Assembly: GCF_042747725.1 (NCBI RefSeq)
Contig: NZ_JBHZGO010000101.1
Location: forward strand, 62,001-126,000
From: FACHB-T130 sp042747725
GTDB lineage: Bacteria; Cyanobacteriota; Cyanobacteriia; Cyanobacteriales; FACHB-T130
DNA: 64,000 bases
Direction: 5' to 3'
Both the position numbers and the translations under genes were made by a program. Shown here in pieces: positions 17,333-25,956 of this stretch. A model generated the notes under the pieces. That model ran no database searches and was not told the origin of the DNA. It was given only the letters and a program-made list of their open reading frames with translations. Positions within the stretch are counted from its first letter, which is position 1. The number at the start of each line of letters is the position of its first letter.

Positions 17333-17412
17333 TAGTCATTCGTCATTAGTCAGTGCATTCGTCATTCGTCATGGGTAAGAGACTCTGAACAAAAGACGAA
17401 TGACTAAATTGG

Positions 17413-17886
17413 TTAGTCTAGCTGGCGTCCTGTGAGTTCAACGAAAATATCTTCTAGATTGGACGGGCGAACCATCATACCAGTTTTATCGGGTGCGGCG
17501 TCAAGATAAGCGTTGGCTTGTTCCAGATTGGGGAAGAATTTGTATTCCCAGCGATCTCCTTGTTGTTTCATTACCAACCCTTCGCCGTGTTTAGAGCGCA
17601 GCTGTTCCAAGGTACCTAGTTCAATCAACTGACCGGCATCCATGATACCAATGCGATGCGCCAAAGGCGCTACCGCTTTGCTACCGCACAAATATTCAGC
17701 GACCTCAATTTGACCCTTGCTGGGTTTTGTCAATGTGGTCAGCATCCGAATTGTAGTGGATTTTACCGCACCGTTGGGACTGAGGAGTCCAAACATCTCT
17801 CCAGATTTAATCGTAAAGGAGAGGTCGTTGACAACGGGGACTTTGTTGTAGAGTTTGCGGACGTTCTCAAGGGAAACAGCAGTCAT
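17413..17886 (-). pseudogene. ABC transporter ATP-binding protein with internal deletion
   Basis: A continuous 157-codon frame joining the beginning and end of a DrrA-like ABC ATPase of about 300 aa. The N-terminal part has SLENVRKLYNKVPVVNDLSF and a Walker A that reads SPNGAVKSTT, with valine in place of the essential glycine. After KPSKGQIEVAEY the sequence jumps to HRIGIMDAGQLIELGT, the segment that normally follows the switch region. The Q-loop, signature LSGGQ, Walker B and switch histidine are all missing, about 110-130 residues. The C-terminal DUF4162-like tail is kept. It cannot be an active ATPase; no permease gene is adjacent. Confidence 0.85.
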
Positions 17887-17901
17887 AGGAATTATTAAAA
17901 A

Positions 17902-18189
17902 TTAAAAATTAGGAATTATTAAATTTTCAAGATTTAATTCGCTGTTTTCTTCATTTTTCTCCATTTCTTGTACAGATTGCCAACCAGCTTGCCACTGCGA
18001 GGGATTTTTTAGCAGCTTGGCGTTGACCCAGAAACGCACGTTTGGGTCGCAGGAAGCGACCATTTCTGCAAAGACAAACTTGCCTTGATTTTTGCGATTA
18101 ACTACTTGAAAATGTCGCCATCCCCACGTTTTTTGCTGGGCTGTCCATTTGGAACCAACTAGGTAGGGAAACTTCTGCTTTTTCTGCAT
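17902..18189 (-). CDS. TIGR02450-type small Trp-rich protein
   Basis: A 95-aa protein. The conserved core contains LVGSKWTAQQKTWGWRHFQVV, FVFAEMVASCDPNVRFWVNAK and LKNPSQWQAGW, with six tryptophans, as in the Trp-rich protein family of cyanobacteria and gamma-proteobacteria. The last about 20 residues (NSELNLENLIIPNF) are encoded by an AT-rich repeat-like end and are probably not conserved. It lies 15 bases upstream of the broken ABC ATPase gene. Function unknown. Confidence 0.8.
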   Translation of the reverse strand: MQKKQKFPYLVGSKWTAQQKTWGWRHFQVVNRKNQGKFVFAEMVASCDPNVRFWVNAKLLKNPSQWQAGWQSVQEMEKNEENSELNLENLIIPNF

Positions 18190-18337
18190 TTACTATTCAA
18201 TCAAATATTTTTCCAGCCAAACCCACCAAATCATCTTGCTAATTTTTTGGCGCTTCTAAATTAGGCGTTTTTGCACAGCGTTATTGGGACAAATTTGCTC
18301 TTAATTTTATGCAAGCAACAGACGGATGAAGAAGGGA

Positions 18338-18383
18338 AGGGTGCGATCGCTTTCCCCACGCCTCACAAGCGCGATCGCACCCT
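18338..18383. repeat. 13-bp inverted repeat containing HIP1 octamers
   Basis: AGGGTGCGATCGC at 18338-18350 and its exact complement at 18371-18383, with a 20-base loop. It lies just after the end of the 62-aa gene on the minus strand, where it could serve as a terminator or simply be a repeat. Confidence 0.55.
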
Positions 18384-18393
18384 ACTACTGGCT

Positions 18394-18582
18394 TTACTCA
18401 ATGGGGTGTTTTGAATCACTCTCAGCCAAGTAAACATTTTCAAGAGATTCTCTAGTCGGGTCAAGCTGCTCTTGTGTCGTTTCCGCTGGCGATTCGACTT
18501 CGCCTTCTTCAATTTGCTGCTGGAATTCTAGCAACGTCTCATACATTTCTTCGTTAATGTTGAATATCGGTTCATCTGGCAT
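18394..18582 (-). CDS. Acidic 62-aa protein of unknown function
   Basis: A small, strongly acidic protein (MPDEPIFNINEEMYETLLEF and EEGEVESPAETTQEQLDP). No domain recognised. It follows the Rpn-like gene on the same strand after 29 bases, so it is likely the last gene of the S9 peptidase - Rpn-like - small protein operon. Its acidic character would suit a protein partner or DNA mimic, but that is speculation. Confidence 0.5.
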   Translation of the reverse strand: MPDEPIFNINEEMYETLLEFQQQIEEGEVESPAETTQEQLDPTRESLENVYLAESDSKHPIE

Positions 18583-18611
18583 GAATTAATCTCCATTTAA
18601 AAATTGTGGCT

Positions 18612-19580
18612 TTAGACTGTTCCCGATTCTCCCTGAGAGGTAAGCTGGGCGATCGCTTGCTGGAATTCTTCCACAGAGTTAACGGTAATTGCCTGCTTCA
18701 GAAGCTGTTTTAGCAAAGCTGGATCTTCTATGCTATTGACGCTCTCGACTATTGAGCTAGGCACCGTTTCAAACCGCGTCTCCAGAACTTCGATGACATT
18801 CTCTCTAGAAGTTTGTACGATTCCCTTGCGGATGCCTCTGCGCTCAATTGGCGTGATAAATGGCATTCTCCTTTCCTCCTCGTAACGATTCAGTGTTTCT
18901 TCAAAACCAAACTGCAATTCCTCTGGTAGCACCATCATCCACTCAATCAACCGGAACAACTCTAGAATGTTTTCCCGGCTATACCCCCGTTCGTACAGAC
19001 CTCGAACTAGGCTCAATTTCCACTGTAACCGTCCTTCGGGATTGCGGCGCGTTGCCTGTGCTTTTAGATGAGCCATGATGATGACGGCAAAAGGATTGGT
19101 GCTTTGCTCTAAACTTTGCCACTGTGCTTCATAGTCCAACAGTTTGACAGTGGGAAACTGCAAACTAACTCTTGCACCCCAAATTTCATAGTGATAACTC
19201 TGGGGACGCCAAGACGCTTGTTCGTCTGCTAAAACTGCTAAGCTGGCAACTTGCCGCCGGTATCGGTCAAAAAGGCGGTAATTATAGACATACATCCGTT
19301 CGGCAAAATTAGCATCGACTTTGCTTTGAATTTCGATGTGAATCAGTACCCAAGTTTCTTCGCCGTTTTGTCGCCAGACTTTTACCAGTTTATCGACTCG
19401 CCGCCGCCCCAGTTCTGCATCTCGGACGACTTGTTGCAGTTCGGTATCGAGAAATTCGTAGCCCTGCGACCAGTTAATGTCAGCATGAGCTTGCGGGAAG
19501 AAGAAAGCCATGAAGTCGGTAAAATAGTTCTCCAAGGCTTCCTTCCAAGGGCTATCGTAATCAGCCTGGGGGTTGGTCAT
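18612..19580 (-). CDS. Rpn/PD-(D/E)XK-like putative transposase-associated nuclease
   Basis: A 322-aa protein of the cyanobacterial family annotated as Rpn-like or 'cytosolic protein'. The N-terminal half has DYDSPWKEALENYFTDFMAF and the nuclease-like block RRVDKLVKVWRQ...WVLIHIEIQS, with D and E-x-Q as candidate catalytic residues. The C-terminal half is helical with RRGIRKGIVQTSRENVIEVLETRF and a terminal region on repeat-like helices, as in DUF4351 relatives. Related proteins stimulate recombination in E. coli. Its start overlaps the end of the S9 peptidase gene by 4 bases. Confidence 0.75.
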   Translation of the reverse strand: MTNPQADYDSPWKEALENYFTDFMAFFFPQAHADINWSQGYEFLDTELQQVVRDAELGRRRVDKLVKVWRQNGEETWVLIHIEIQSKVDANFAERMYVYNYRLFDRYRRQVASLAVLADEQASWRPQSYHYEIWGARVSLQFPTVKLLDYEAQWQSLEQSTNPFAVIIMAHLKAQATRRNPEGRLQWKLSLVRGLYERGYSRENILELFRLIEWMMVLPEELQFGFEETLNRYEEERRMPFITPIERRGIRKGIVQTSRENVIEVLETRFETVPSSIVESVNSIEDPALLKQLLKQAITVNSVEEFQQAIAQLTSQGESGTV

Positions 19581-21553
19581 GATTCAAGGTCAAGATTAGC
19601 GATCGCAACTGGCTCAACTGGATCGGCAAGCTCAAACCGGAAGACGCGAGAATAAAAGTAAAATTCCCCATCAATAGCGCGTTTGATATTCTCGGCGCGG
19701 CGAAAACCATGCTGTTCGCCCTCAAAAGGAACATAGGCGACAGGCAATCCTTTGGCTCGTAGCGCTTCTACCATCATCTCCGCTTGGTTGGGCGGGACAA
19801 CTTTATCTTCTAGCCCTTGAAAGAAAATAACCGGACAAGAGAGACTGTCAGTAAAGTGGATAGGCGATCGCTCTTGATAAATATCTTGCCGCTGTGGGTA
19901 AAGACCAATCAGCCGATCCAGATAGCGCGATTCAAATTTGTGGGTATCTCTGACTAGCGCCTCTAAGTCGCTGACGCCGTAGTAACTCGCACCTGCCTTG
20001 AAGACATCGCGGAAAGTCAGGGCGCACAGAGTCGTGTAGCCACCCGCACTCCCACCAGCGATCGCCATCCGGTTTTCATCCACCAAGCCTTGCTGCGCCA
20101 GATACCGCGCCCCATTCACGCAATCATCCACATCCACAATCCCCCACTGCCCATCCAGCCGCTGATGGTAGGCGCGTCCATAGCCGGTGCTGCCGCCATA
20201 ATTGACATCTAGATAAGCAAATCCGCGACTTGTCCAGTATTGAATCCGCAAGTTCAGCTGGCTAGAGGTGGCTGCTGTCGGTCCTCCGTGGCTTTTTACG
20301 ACTAAGGGCGGCAATGAATCTTCTGGTGCCGTATAGTCGCGGTTTTGGGGCGGATAGAAGAAGGCGTGAGCGGTTAATCCGTTCTCGGTAGGAAATTCAA
20401 TCGGTTGCGGGATAGACAAATATCCGGCGTCAATTTCTAACTGACTCGATCGCTGCAACACTTCTATCTGCCGCGTAGCCATATCCATTTGGATAATCGA
20501 GCTAAATTTGGTCGGTGAACCCGCAATGAACCCCACACGACCCGCAGATGCTTTTAGAGAGGAAATCTCAGTGTAGTCCGTCTCAATTTGCTCCAGCTTT
20601 TTTGTCTGTGTGTCGAGACTCGCCAGATGCCAAATGCCTTGCTGAGTGTAGGTGCAGATAATGCGATTAGCAGATTCAAAGGCATAGGTGGACATCCCAA
20701 AAACCCACTGCGGAAGCCCAAATTCAGCCTCCATCTCGCACAGCGGTTCAACGTCTTTGCCCCCCTTACCAAGGGGGGTTAGGGGGGATCTGGATTGCCA
20801 TCTGTAGAGATTCCACCAGCCACTGCGATCGCTAACAAAGTGTAAGATGCCATCCGGCGACCATTCAGGCTGAAAAATCGACTCATCAACGCCACCAGCA
20901 ACCCGTTGGCTTTCACCCAAGGAACCATCCGCCTTCATCTGTGCAACCCATAATTCCGTCCCATCCCAAGGCAGATTCGGATGATTCCAAGTTAACCAAG
21001 TCAGCTGAGAACCGTCAGGACTGAGGCGTGGAGATGAGTAAAAGTCGTTTCCAGACACCAACACCCGAATATCGTCACCATCTTCCAAGTTGATGCTAAC
21101 CAAGGTATTGACTGGTTCGCGATCGCTACTGGTGTAGTCTTCGCGCACAGCATACATCCGCCCCTGTTTCCGGTCAATTACTCCATCTGCATAGCGGAAA
21201 ATTCCTTCTGGTGTCAGCGGTTGCGGTTCTGCACCTAAAGTCTGCCGATAAAGGCGCTGATCCGCAAAATTGGAAAAATAAATAGTGCCATCAGCGACGC
21301 AGAAGGCACCGCCGCCGTATTCATTGACGCGGGTGCGGACGTTGAAGGGAGGTGGCGTGACATCAATGGTTTTCCCCTCTGGGGTACGTCGCACAATCAC
21401 ACTCCGTCCGGCTTCTGCGGGTCGCCCCTCAATCCAGTAAACATCCTCGCCATCAAGGGCAATCTGCCCCACTCCAATTGTTTCAGAAACAATTAAGTCA
21501 GAGGTGATGGGCGATTTCCAGGAACCATAAGGTGCTACTTGTGCTTGGGTCAT
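19577..21553 (-). CDS. S9 family serine peptidase (acylaminoacyl/prolyl oligopeptidase type)
   Basis: A 658-aa protein with an N-terminal beta-propeller of WD/TolB-like blades (SPRLSPDGSQLTWLTWNHP, FQPEWSPDGILHFVSDRSG) and a C-terminal alpha/beta hydrolase domain. Catalytic residues: Ser in AIAGGSAGGYTTL, Asp in QGLEDKVVPP, His in GEQHGFRR. GGSTGYGRAYHQRLDGQWG is a family block. It cleaves short peptides or acyl-peptides in the cytoplasm; no signal peptide is seen. An in-frame insertion SPLTPLGKGGK near residue 255 comes from a dispersed DNA repeat (20760-20790) within a propeller blade. Confidence 0.9.
   Translation of the reverse strand: MTQAQVAPYGSWKSPITSDLIVSETIGVGQIALDGEDVYWIEGRPAEAGRSVIVRRTPEGKTIDVTPPPFNVRTRVNEYGGGAFCVADGTIYFSNFADQRLYRQTLGAEPQPLTPEGIFRYADGVIDRKQGRMYAVREDYTSSDREPVNTLVSINLEDGDDIRVLVSGNDFYSSPRLSPDGSQLTWLTWNHPNLPWDGTELWVAQMKADGSLGESQRVAGGVDESIFQPEWSPDGILHFVSDRSGWWNLYRWQSRSPLTPLGKGGKDVEPLCEMEAEFGLPQWVFGMSTYAFESANRIICTYTQQGIWHLASLDTQTKKLEQIETDYTEISSLKASAGRVGFIAGSPTKFSSIIQMDMATRQIEVLQRSSQLEIDAGYLSIPQPIEFPTENGLTAHAFFYPPQNRDYTAPEDSLPPLVVKSHGGPTAATSSQLNLRIQYWTSRGFAYLDVNYGGSTGYGRAYHQRLDGQWGIVDVDDCVNGARYLAQQGLVDENRMAIAGGSAGGYTTLCALTFRDVFKAGASYYGVSDLEALVRDTHKFESRYLDRLIGLYPQRQDIYQERSPIHFTDSLSCPVIFFQGLEDKVVPPNQAEMMVEALRAKGLPVAYVPFEGEQHGFRRAENIKRAIDGEFYFYSRVFRFELADPVEPVAIANLDLES
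20760..20790. repeat. Dispersed CCCCCCTTACC/GGGGGG repeat inside a coding region
   Basis: 31 bases composed of CCCCCCTTACC, AAGGGGGGTT and AGGGGGGATC, a common intergenic palindrome of cyanobacteria. Here it lies in frame in the S9 peptidase gene and encodes SPLTPLGKGG. A degenerate relative is at 63324-63355. Confidence 0.75.
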
Positions 21554-21765
21554 TTTTTTACTCCAACGGGGAAATATCGATGAATGTGTTTACTTTAGGG
21601 CAAAATTACTTTCTTCCTAGTATTAGATTACTGGAGTTTAGTAGGCTGGTTCCTGGGAACGAAACCCAGCAAAAGGGTTGGGTTCCGCTATCTTTCAACC
21701 CAAGCTACAGATTCAGTAATTTGGGTCAGAAAGAAAGTTTGCCAAGAGACGAAATGTGGCATCTC

Positions 21766-21837
21766 TATCACAATCCTATTTGAGTTTTGAGATGCTATCG
21801 GTTCAGATACCCGACTTCTTAAAGAAGTCGGGTATCT
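21766..21837. mobile_element. Solo left end of the inverted-repeat element plus 33-bp palindrome
   Basis: TATCACAATCCTATTTGAG resembles the element's left end with two mismatches. It is followed by the 33-base palindrome 21805-21837 (AGATACCCGACTTCTT and complement) found inside copy A. No matching right end is seen before copy B starts at 21877, so this is a partial or nested copy. Confidence 0.5.
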
Positions 21838-21876
21838 CGTATTCACGAATTATTGAGGACTACTCTACAAAGTCTA

Positions 21877-21980
21877 TATAACAATCCTATTTAAGTTTTA
21901 CGCAAGTATTCGCCTTAGTGTAGAAGACTTGCGGTTATCGCGTCTCTACAGGAGTTCTCGAATCATTTAGGATTGCTATA
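21877..21980. mobile_element. Miniature inverted-repeat element, copy B (104 bp)
   Basis: Ends TATAACAATCCTATTTAAG and the complement of TATAGCAATCCTAAATGAT. The interior, read on the opposite strand, aligns with copy D at 44300-44401: both hold TGTAGAGACGCGAT and then a GGCGAATACT block in the same order. Non-coding. Confidence 0.7.
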
Positions 21981-22025
21981 ATCCCAAGAAACTCTAGTGA
22001 AATTTTATCTCCAACAGCTTAACTT

Positions 22026-22808
22026 CTATTCAGGAGGAAACTGCTGCTCATTGACGATGGTAAACTCCGAAGAAACTGAGCCGTAGGAACGAACTTTGTC
22101 AAGGATTTTTACTAATTCCCTTGAACCCTTCCGGGTAGAAATCTTCTGTCGAGACCTTTTTTGAAAATTAAATACTTCTATGGGACCTGGTTCGCTAGGA
22201 TTCTCGCAGGCAAAAACTATCTCGGAAGATGAAATAAATCCTAAATAGGAATTGCTTTCAAATCCTTCACAATTAGAAAAAGCCAATATTTTATAACTGT
22301 TAAGAGTATCTACAATTAGATGATTAACCCAAGAGTTATTCAATCCATCGAAAACATCTAATCTTAGCACTAAATATCTATCGTCTGGGGAAAAAGAAAC
22401 CGGATTGGCAATAACGTAGTTATGAATATTGTTACTTAAGCCAAGAATGTCTCCTAGCCTTTTTTCACTCAATATCCCCTCCTTTTCAATTACTAATTCT
22501 CCAATAACTTTATCGGCCGTGTTGGGATTACATTTAATCAACAAGTTGTCGTTTCTCCGACTGTTGAATTGACCAACTCTGCTAATATTCATATTCAGAT
22601 AAACTGAATTGATGCCATTCGGTGAGGTCAACTTCTGGGATTGATAGCTAACTTGCGTAGAACCCTGACAATTTCCATTCAATCTGCTAATAATTTCCCG
22701 ACTTAAAGTGGCAAAATCGGAATCTTGAGCCGATAATTTATTAACATAGCTCGAAAGAAATCCCAGAATAATTGCAATATAAATTAACGTTGATTTTAGC
22801 GATCGCAT
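22026..22808 (-). CDS. Exported protein of unknown function
   Basis: A 260-aa protein with a signal peptide (LKSTLIYIAIILGFLSSYVNKLSAQ). The mature part is beta-rich, with FSPDDRYLVLRLDVFDG and SYLGFISSSEIVFACENP, reminiscent of WD/propeller-like strands, but I cannot name a family. The ATG at 22808 (MRSLKSTLIY) is chosen because it gives a normal signal peptide; the frame is open further upstream into the end of truB, which would put a non-secretory leader in front. Base use is more AT-rich than its neighbours, which could mean recent acquisition. Confidence 0.55.
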   Translation of the reverse strand: MRSLKSTLIYIAIILGFLSSYVNKLSAQDSDFATLSREIISRLNGNCQGSTQVSYQSQKLTSPNGINSVYLNMNISRVGQFNSRRNDNLLIKCNPNTADKVIGELVIEKEGILSEKRLGDILGLSNNIHNYVIANPVSFSPDDRYLVLRLDVFDGLNNSWVNHLIVDTLNSYKILAFSNCEGFESNSYLGFISSSEIVFACENPSEPGPIEVFNFQKRSRQKISTRKGSRELVKILDKVRSYGSVSSEFTIVNEQQFPPE

Positions 22809-22956
22809 CCGAAATTCTCTCCAAAAGCAGCTAAGTCGTTCGCAGACGGCTATCATGCTGCCAGTTCTAACTCTAAAACGATTATCCTGACAACCGGATG
22901 GCAGAGCATTGCGGCGATCGCGCGTTCGTGAAAGCGGGTGTTCCTCTAAATGTGGC

Positions 22957-23868
22957 TCAAAGTGGCTCAAATACCATCTGAGGAACCAGCAGATAGCCAG
23001 TTTCTGAGGCAAGCAGGCAGCCTATACCCAAAAAACGACCATCTTCATCGTGAAGCCGCAACTTTCCCTCTTCAGCGCCCGTCAAGGCAGGAAAGGAAAG
23101 GGGGCGAAAAGGAATGCGCTGACCTTGGCACCAGGCTTTAGCGTCTGTTGCTTGTAAGGTGACAGCTGGGAGATGCCCCAAAGCCGCCGACGCTAGAATT
23201 GGGTGAAACGTTCCTTGTTTGAGCTGTTCTTCCAATTCTTCAAAAGTCAGGCTATCTGCTAGCTGGAAGCCGCTACTCTCAGTGCGAGTCAAGGCAGCCA
23301 GGGTGCCGCCGGTTGCACACGCCGAACCTAAATCGCGAGCGATCGCTCTAATATAAGTTCCAGGGCCACAAGCGATCGCTACATCTAATTCGGGAAAATC
23401 GCGATCGCGCCACTCCAATATTTCTAGCTTATAAACTTCCACTTCTCGCGCTGGAACTTCAATAATTTCACCCGCCCGTGCCCTATCGTACAGGCGTTTT
23501 CCCTCAACTTGAATGGCGCTGTAACTGGGCGGCACTTGCTGAATTTTCCCCTCAAATTTCTTTAGCGCTGCTTTCACTTGTTCTAAGGTTAATTCTGGCA
23601 CTGGCTGGGCGCTGATAATTTCCCCTTCCAAGTCATCAGTCGCCGTGCTTACCCCCAGTCGAATCGTCCCCCGATAAGCCTTATCCTGCCGCAAATATTG
23701 CAACAGCCGCGTCGCCTTACCCAGCGCAATTGGTAACACCCCAGTCGCAGCCGGATCTAAAGTTCCCGCGTGTCCCACACGCTTGAGGCGCAAGAGTTTT
23801 CGCACCTTGGCGACACAATCGTGAGAAGTGAATCCAACTGATTTGTTTAAGTTAAGAAATCCTTGCAT
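22957..23868 (-). CDS. truB: tRNA pseudouridine-55 synthase
   Basis: A 303-aa enzyme that converts U55 of the tRNA T-loop to pseudouridine. Visible motifs: GFLNLNKSVGFTSHDCV at the start, the catalytic aspartate in VGHAGTLDPAATGVLPI, PPSYSAIQVEGKRLYDRAR, and GPGTYIRAIARDLG. The C-terminal extension with RPLSFPALTG is the usual cyanobacterial TruB form. It is followed on the same strand by an exported protein gene after about 150 bases. Confidence 0.96.
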   Translation of the reverse strand: MQGFLNLNKSVGFTSHDCVAKVRKLLRLKRVGHAGTLDPAATGVLPIALGKATRLLQYLRQDKAYRGTIRLGVSTATDDLEGEIISAQPVPELTLEQVKAALKKFEGKIQQVPPSYSAIQVEGKRLYDRARAGEIIEVPAREVEVYKLEILEWRDRDFPELDVAIACGPGTYIRAIARDLGSACATGGTLAALTRTESSGFQLADSLTFEELEEQLKQGTFHPILASAALGHLPAVTLQATDAKAWCQGQRIPFRPLSFPALTGAEEGKLRLHDEDGRFLGIGCLLASETGYLLVPQMVFEPL

Positions 23869-23888
23869 TTAATCCTATAAGTTTTTAA

Positions 23889-24101
23889 TTAGTGGCACTG
23901 CCACAGAAAAGCAACTTGTTCCTTATGTTTGGGGCATTGGATGAGATATCCTGCGCCCATATCTCCCCATGTATAAAGAATATTATCTTCTGAATCAATT
24001 TGAAAAATAAATTGATTCATTTTGTAGTTACAGCTAGGACATGGATATTTAGAAGATTGTACCCAACCAGGATCTGTGTAGCCGCAATATTCCATTCGCA
24101 A
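23889..24101 (-). pseudogene. C-terminal fragment of a DUF1963 (YwqG-like) protein
   Basis: A 70-codon frame with a zinc-ribbon-like CPSC...C region and the ending TWGDMGAGYLIQCPKHKEQVAFLWQCH, which resembles the C-terminus of DUF1963 proteins (FLWQC ending, GD-x-G-x-GY block). Full members are 200-300 aa, so the N-terminal two thirds are missing; the sequence just upstream is a dispersed CTTTGTGTCTTTGCG repeat. It could also be a short stand-alone protein, but truncation is my preferred reading. Confidence 0.5.
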
Positions 24102-24188
24102 AGGTGCTTTGTGTTTTCCTTTGTGTCTTTGCGTTTTTGTGGTTCATTCTTCTTAAACTTTAGCGCTATAAGGTTCGCTCGACATACT

Positions 24189-25922
24189 TTAAGGGGTGGG
24201 AGATGGGATTGGCTGAGCGGCAGAAGTATTGCTGACTCCCTTCAACTGTTCCTCTGTCAAGGACTGAATCAAAATCAAAGGGATCTCATCTTTACTGATA
24301 GATTGAGCGTAAGAAGCATTCAGATATCGTTGATATTCTGGCTCGTTAGAAACATAGGTTTTAAAAAAAGCTAAACTCAATGCTTTCACATATCCAAAAG
24401 CAGTCACGGGATTTGGTCCCGCAACTTGCGGAGGAATCTTGACTATACCAGTACCTTCAAACGCTTCTCCTAAAGTGGAAAAATGCGTTGCCTTTTTCAT
24501 CAAAACCAGATATTTGTTGGGTGTTGTCAACCAGGTGAAGGGTTGAATTTGTTCTGATAAAGCGGGTGCAGCGGTATCGTTACTGCTGGAAAATAACATC
24601 ACCGGAATTTTGATGTTGCTCAGCTCAGTTTTTCCGAAGATGCTACTATCAACTGGATTGATCGCGATCGCTGCCTTAATTCGCTCATCCTGCAACTGAT
24701 AATCAACTTGCGGCAACAGCAGCGCCCGACATTGGAGCAACAGCGACAGATTCAAGGAATTATCTATGGCAGCGCAATCTTTTTGGAGTTTCTCAAAATT
24801 AATTTCTGCACCAGCCAGCGCCAACGCCGTGTAGCCGCCAAACGATTGACCAAGGACGCCGACTTGTTGCATATCCAGTCGCCCTCCATAAGTAGCTGCC
24901 AGTTGATCCAGCAAATATTTCATATCCAGAGGACGGTCAACCGCCTCGCTGGGAGGAGCCGCATCGCTCGTCAGACCGCTAATCAGAGCCTGCAATTGCT
25001 CGGAATTACTGCCTGGATGCTCTGGTAGAGCCACTGCAAATCCATAGGAAGCTAGGTGTTTCGCCAGATAGCCATAGGATAAGCGATCGCTTCCCAGCCC
25101 GTGAGAGATTACAATTACGGGTGCGGCTCGTCCGCTCAACTGAGGCAGATAAACATCGACTGGGAAGGTACGGCTGCGGCTGAGGTCATTGAGCGTCAGC
25201 GTTTGCATTTCCCAGCTTAGGGGTCCTGGTTCCTGTAAATCTCGCCCTGCGGGAATATTAGACGGTATTGCCAGTGGTGACGCCTGAAATGGCAACTGAG
25301 TTGATGACTGAGTTGAGATTTCAGCCAAGGCTTGCTGTTCAACGGCAGCGATCGCTCCTTGCGTTTTCCCGATCAGGTTGCTCAGATCGTCAATAATCTC
25401 AAACCCCCGATCCGAATTAATCCGAATTGCGTAAGTCGGGAACTTTCTCAGTACATTCAGTGGCGTCAACCCTTCCGGATCGGCAGCAGCTTGAATTAAA
25501 GCAGCTCGAATTGCATAAAAACCCGGTTGAAACGCTTTTGTTTGAATAATTTCGCCCACTCGTCGCAGCAGAATTTCCCCCTGCGGCGTGTAGAGAAATT
25601 GAGCCACTGCCACCGGATTCACATTCGCACGAGTTTGCAAAATCCTCCGTAACTGCTCCATTTGTTCTGGCTTGAAAAATTGAGCATAAAACCCTAAATC
25701 CTGATTAATTTTGCCTTCTCTGGCATATTCTTCCAGCGCCGAAACGGGAAGAGATAACTGTATAGGTCCATAGGAAATAAATATTTCTTCAGCACTCAAA
25801 ACTCGACTCGGCATCAAAGTCGTTACAGAAGGTAAAACCATTCCCAGGCAGAGACTTGGAAGACTTAAAAGCAGGCGTTTAATCAAAGGATTGGTAATCC
25901 GGGGTGCAGGCTGTCTTTGCAC
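24189..25922 (-). CDS. Exported alpha/beta hydrolase with DUF1400 domain
   Basis: A 577-aa protein. A signal peptide (LIKRLLLSLPSLCLGMVLPS...RVLSA) is followed by the DUF1400 region (IFISYGPIQLSLPVSALEEYA, FYAQFFKPEQMEQLRRIL) found mostly in cyanobacteria. The hydrolase domain has VIVISHGLGSDRLSY, nucleophile motif GVLGQSFGGYTAL, and a likely catalytic His in KATHFSTLG. It is probably periplasmic; substrate unknown. I chose a GTG at 25922, which avoids overlap with the upstream cyclase gene; an ATG at 26039 in the same frame would overlap that gene by 83 bases. Confidence 0.78.
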   Translation of the reverse strand: MQRQPAPRITNPLIKRLLLSLPSLCLGMVLPSVTTLMPSRVLSAEEIFISYGPIQLSLPVSALEEYAREGKINQDLGFYAQFFKPEQMEQLRRILQTRANVNPVAVAQFLYTPQGEILLRRVGEIIQTKAFQPGFYAIRAALIQAAADPEGLTPLNVLRKFPTYAIRINSDRGFEIIDDLSNLIGKTQGAIAAVEQQALAEISTQSSTQLPFQASPLAIPSNIPAGRDLQEPGPLSWEMQTLTLNDLSRSRTFPVDVYLPQLSGRAAPVIVISHGLGSDRLSYGYLAKHLASYGFAVALPEHPGSNSEQLQALISGLTSDAAPPSEAVDRPLDMKYLLDQLAATYGGRLDMQQVGVLGQSFGGYTALALAGAEINFEKLQKDCAAIDNSLNLSLLLQCRALLLPQVDYQLQDERIKAAIAINPVDSSIFGKTELSNIKIPVMLFSSSNDTAAPALSEQIQPFTWLTTPNKYLVLMKKATHFSTLGEAFEGTGIVKIPPQVAGPNPVTAFGYVKALSLAFFKTYVSNEPEYQRYLNASYAQSISKDEIPLILIQSLTEEQLKGVSNTSAAQPIPSPTP

Positions 25923-25956
25923 CCCACTTTCCCAGCCTTCTTCCCTTTTCCTTTGC

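Larger units (their letters stand above)
21554..22025. other. Repeat-filled gap upstream of the S9 peptidase gene
   Basis: 472 bases. The first about 200 bases show no gene that I trust, although an open frame of 83 codons crosses the S9 start region on the plus strand. The rest consists of the copy B inverted-repeat elements (21766-21837 and 21877-21980). Confidence 0.5.

Noticed and set aside
21532..21783. 83-codon plus-strand frame across the start of the S9 peptidase gene
   Set aside because: It overlaps the peptidase start on the other strand, ends in element copy B and has no recognisable domain.
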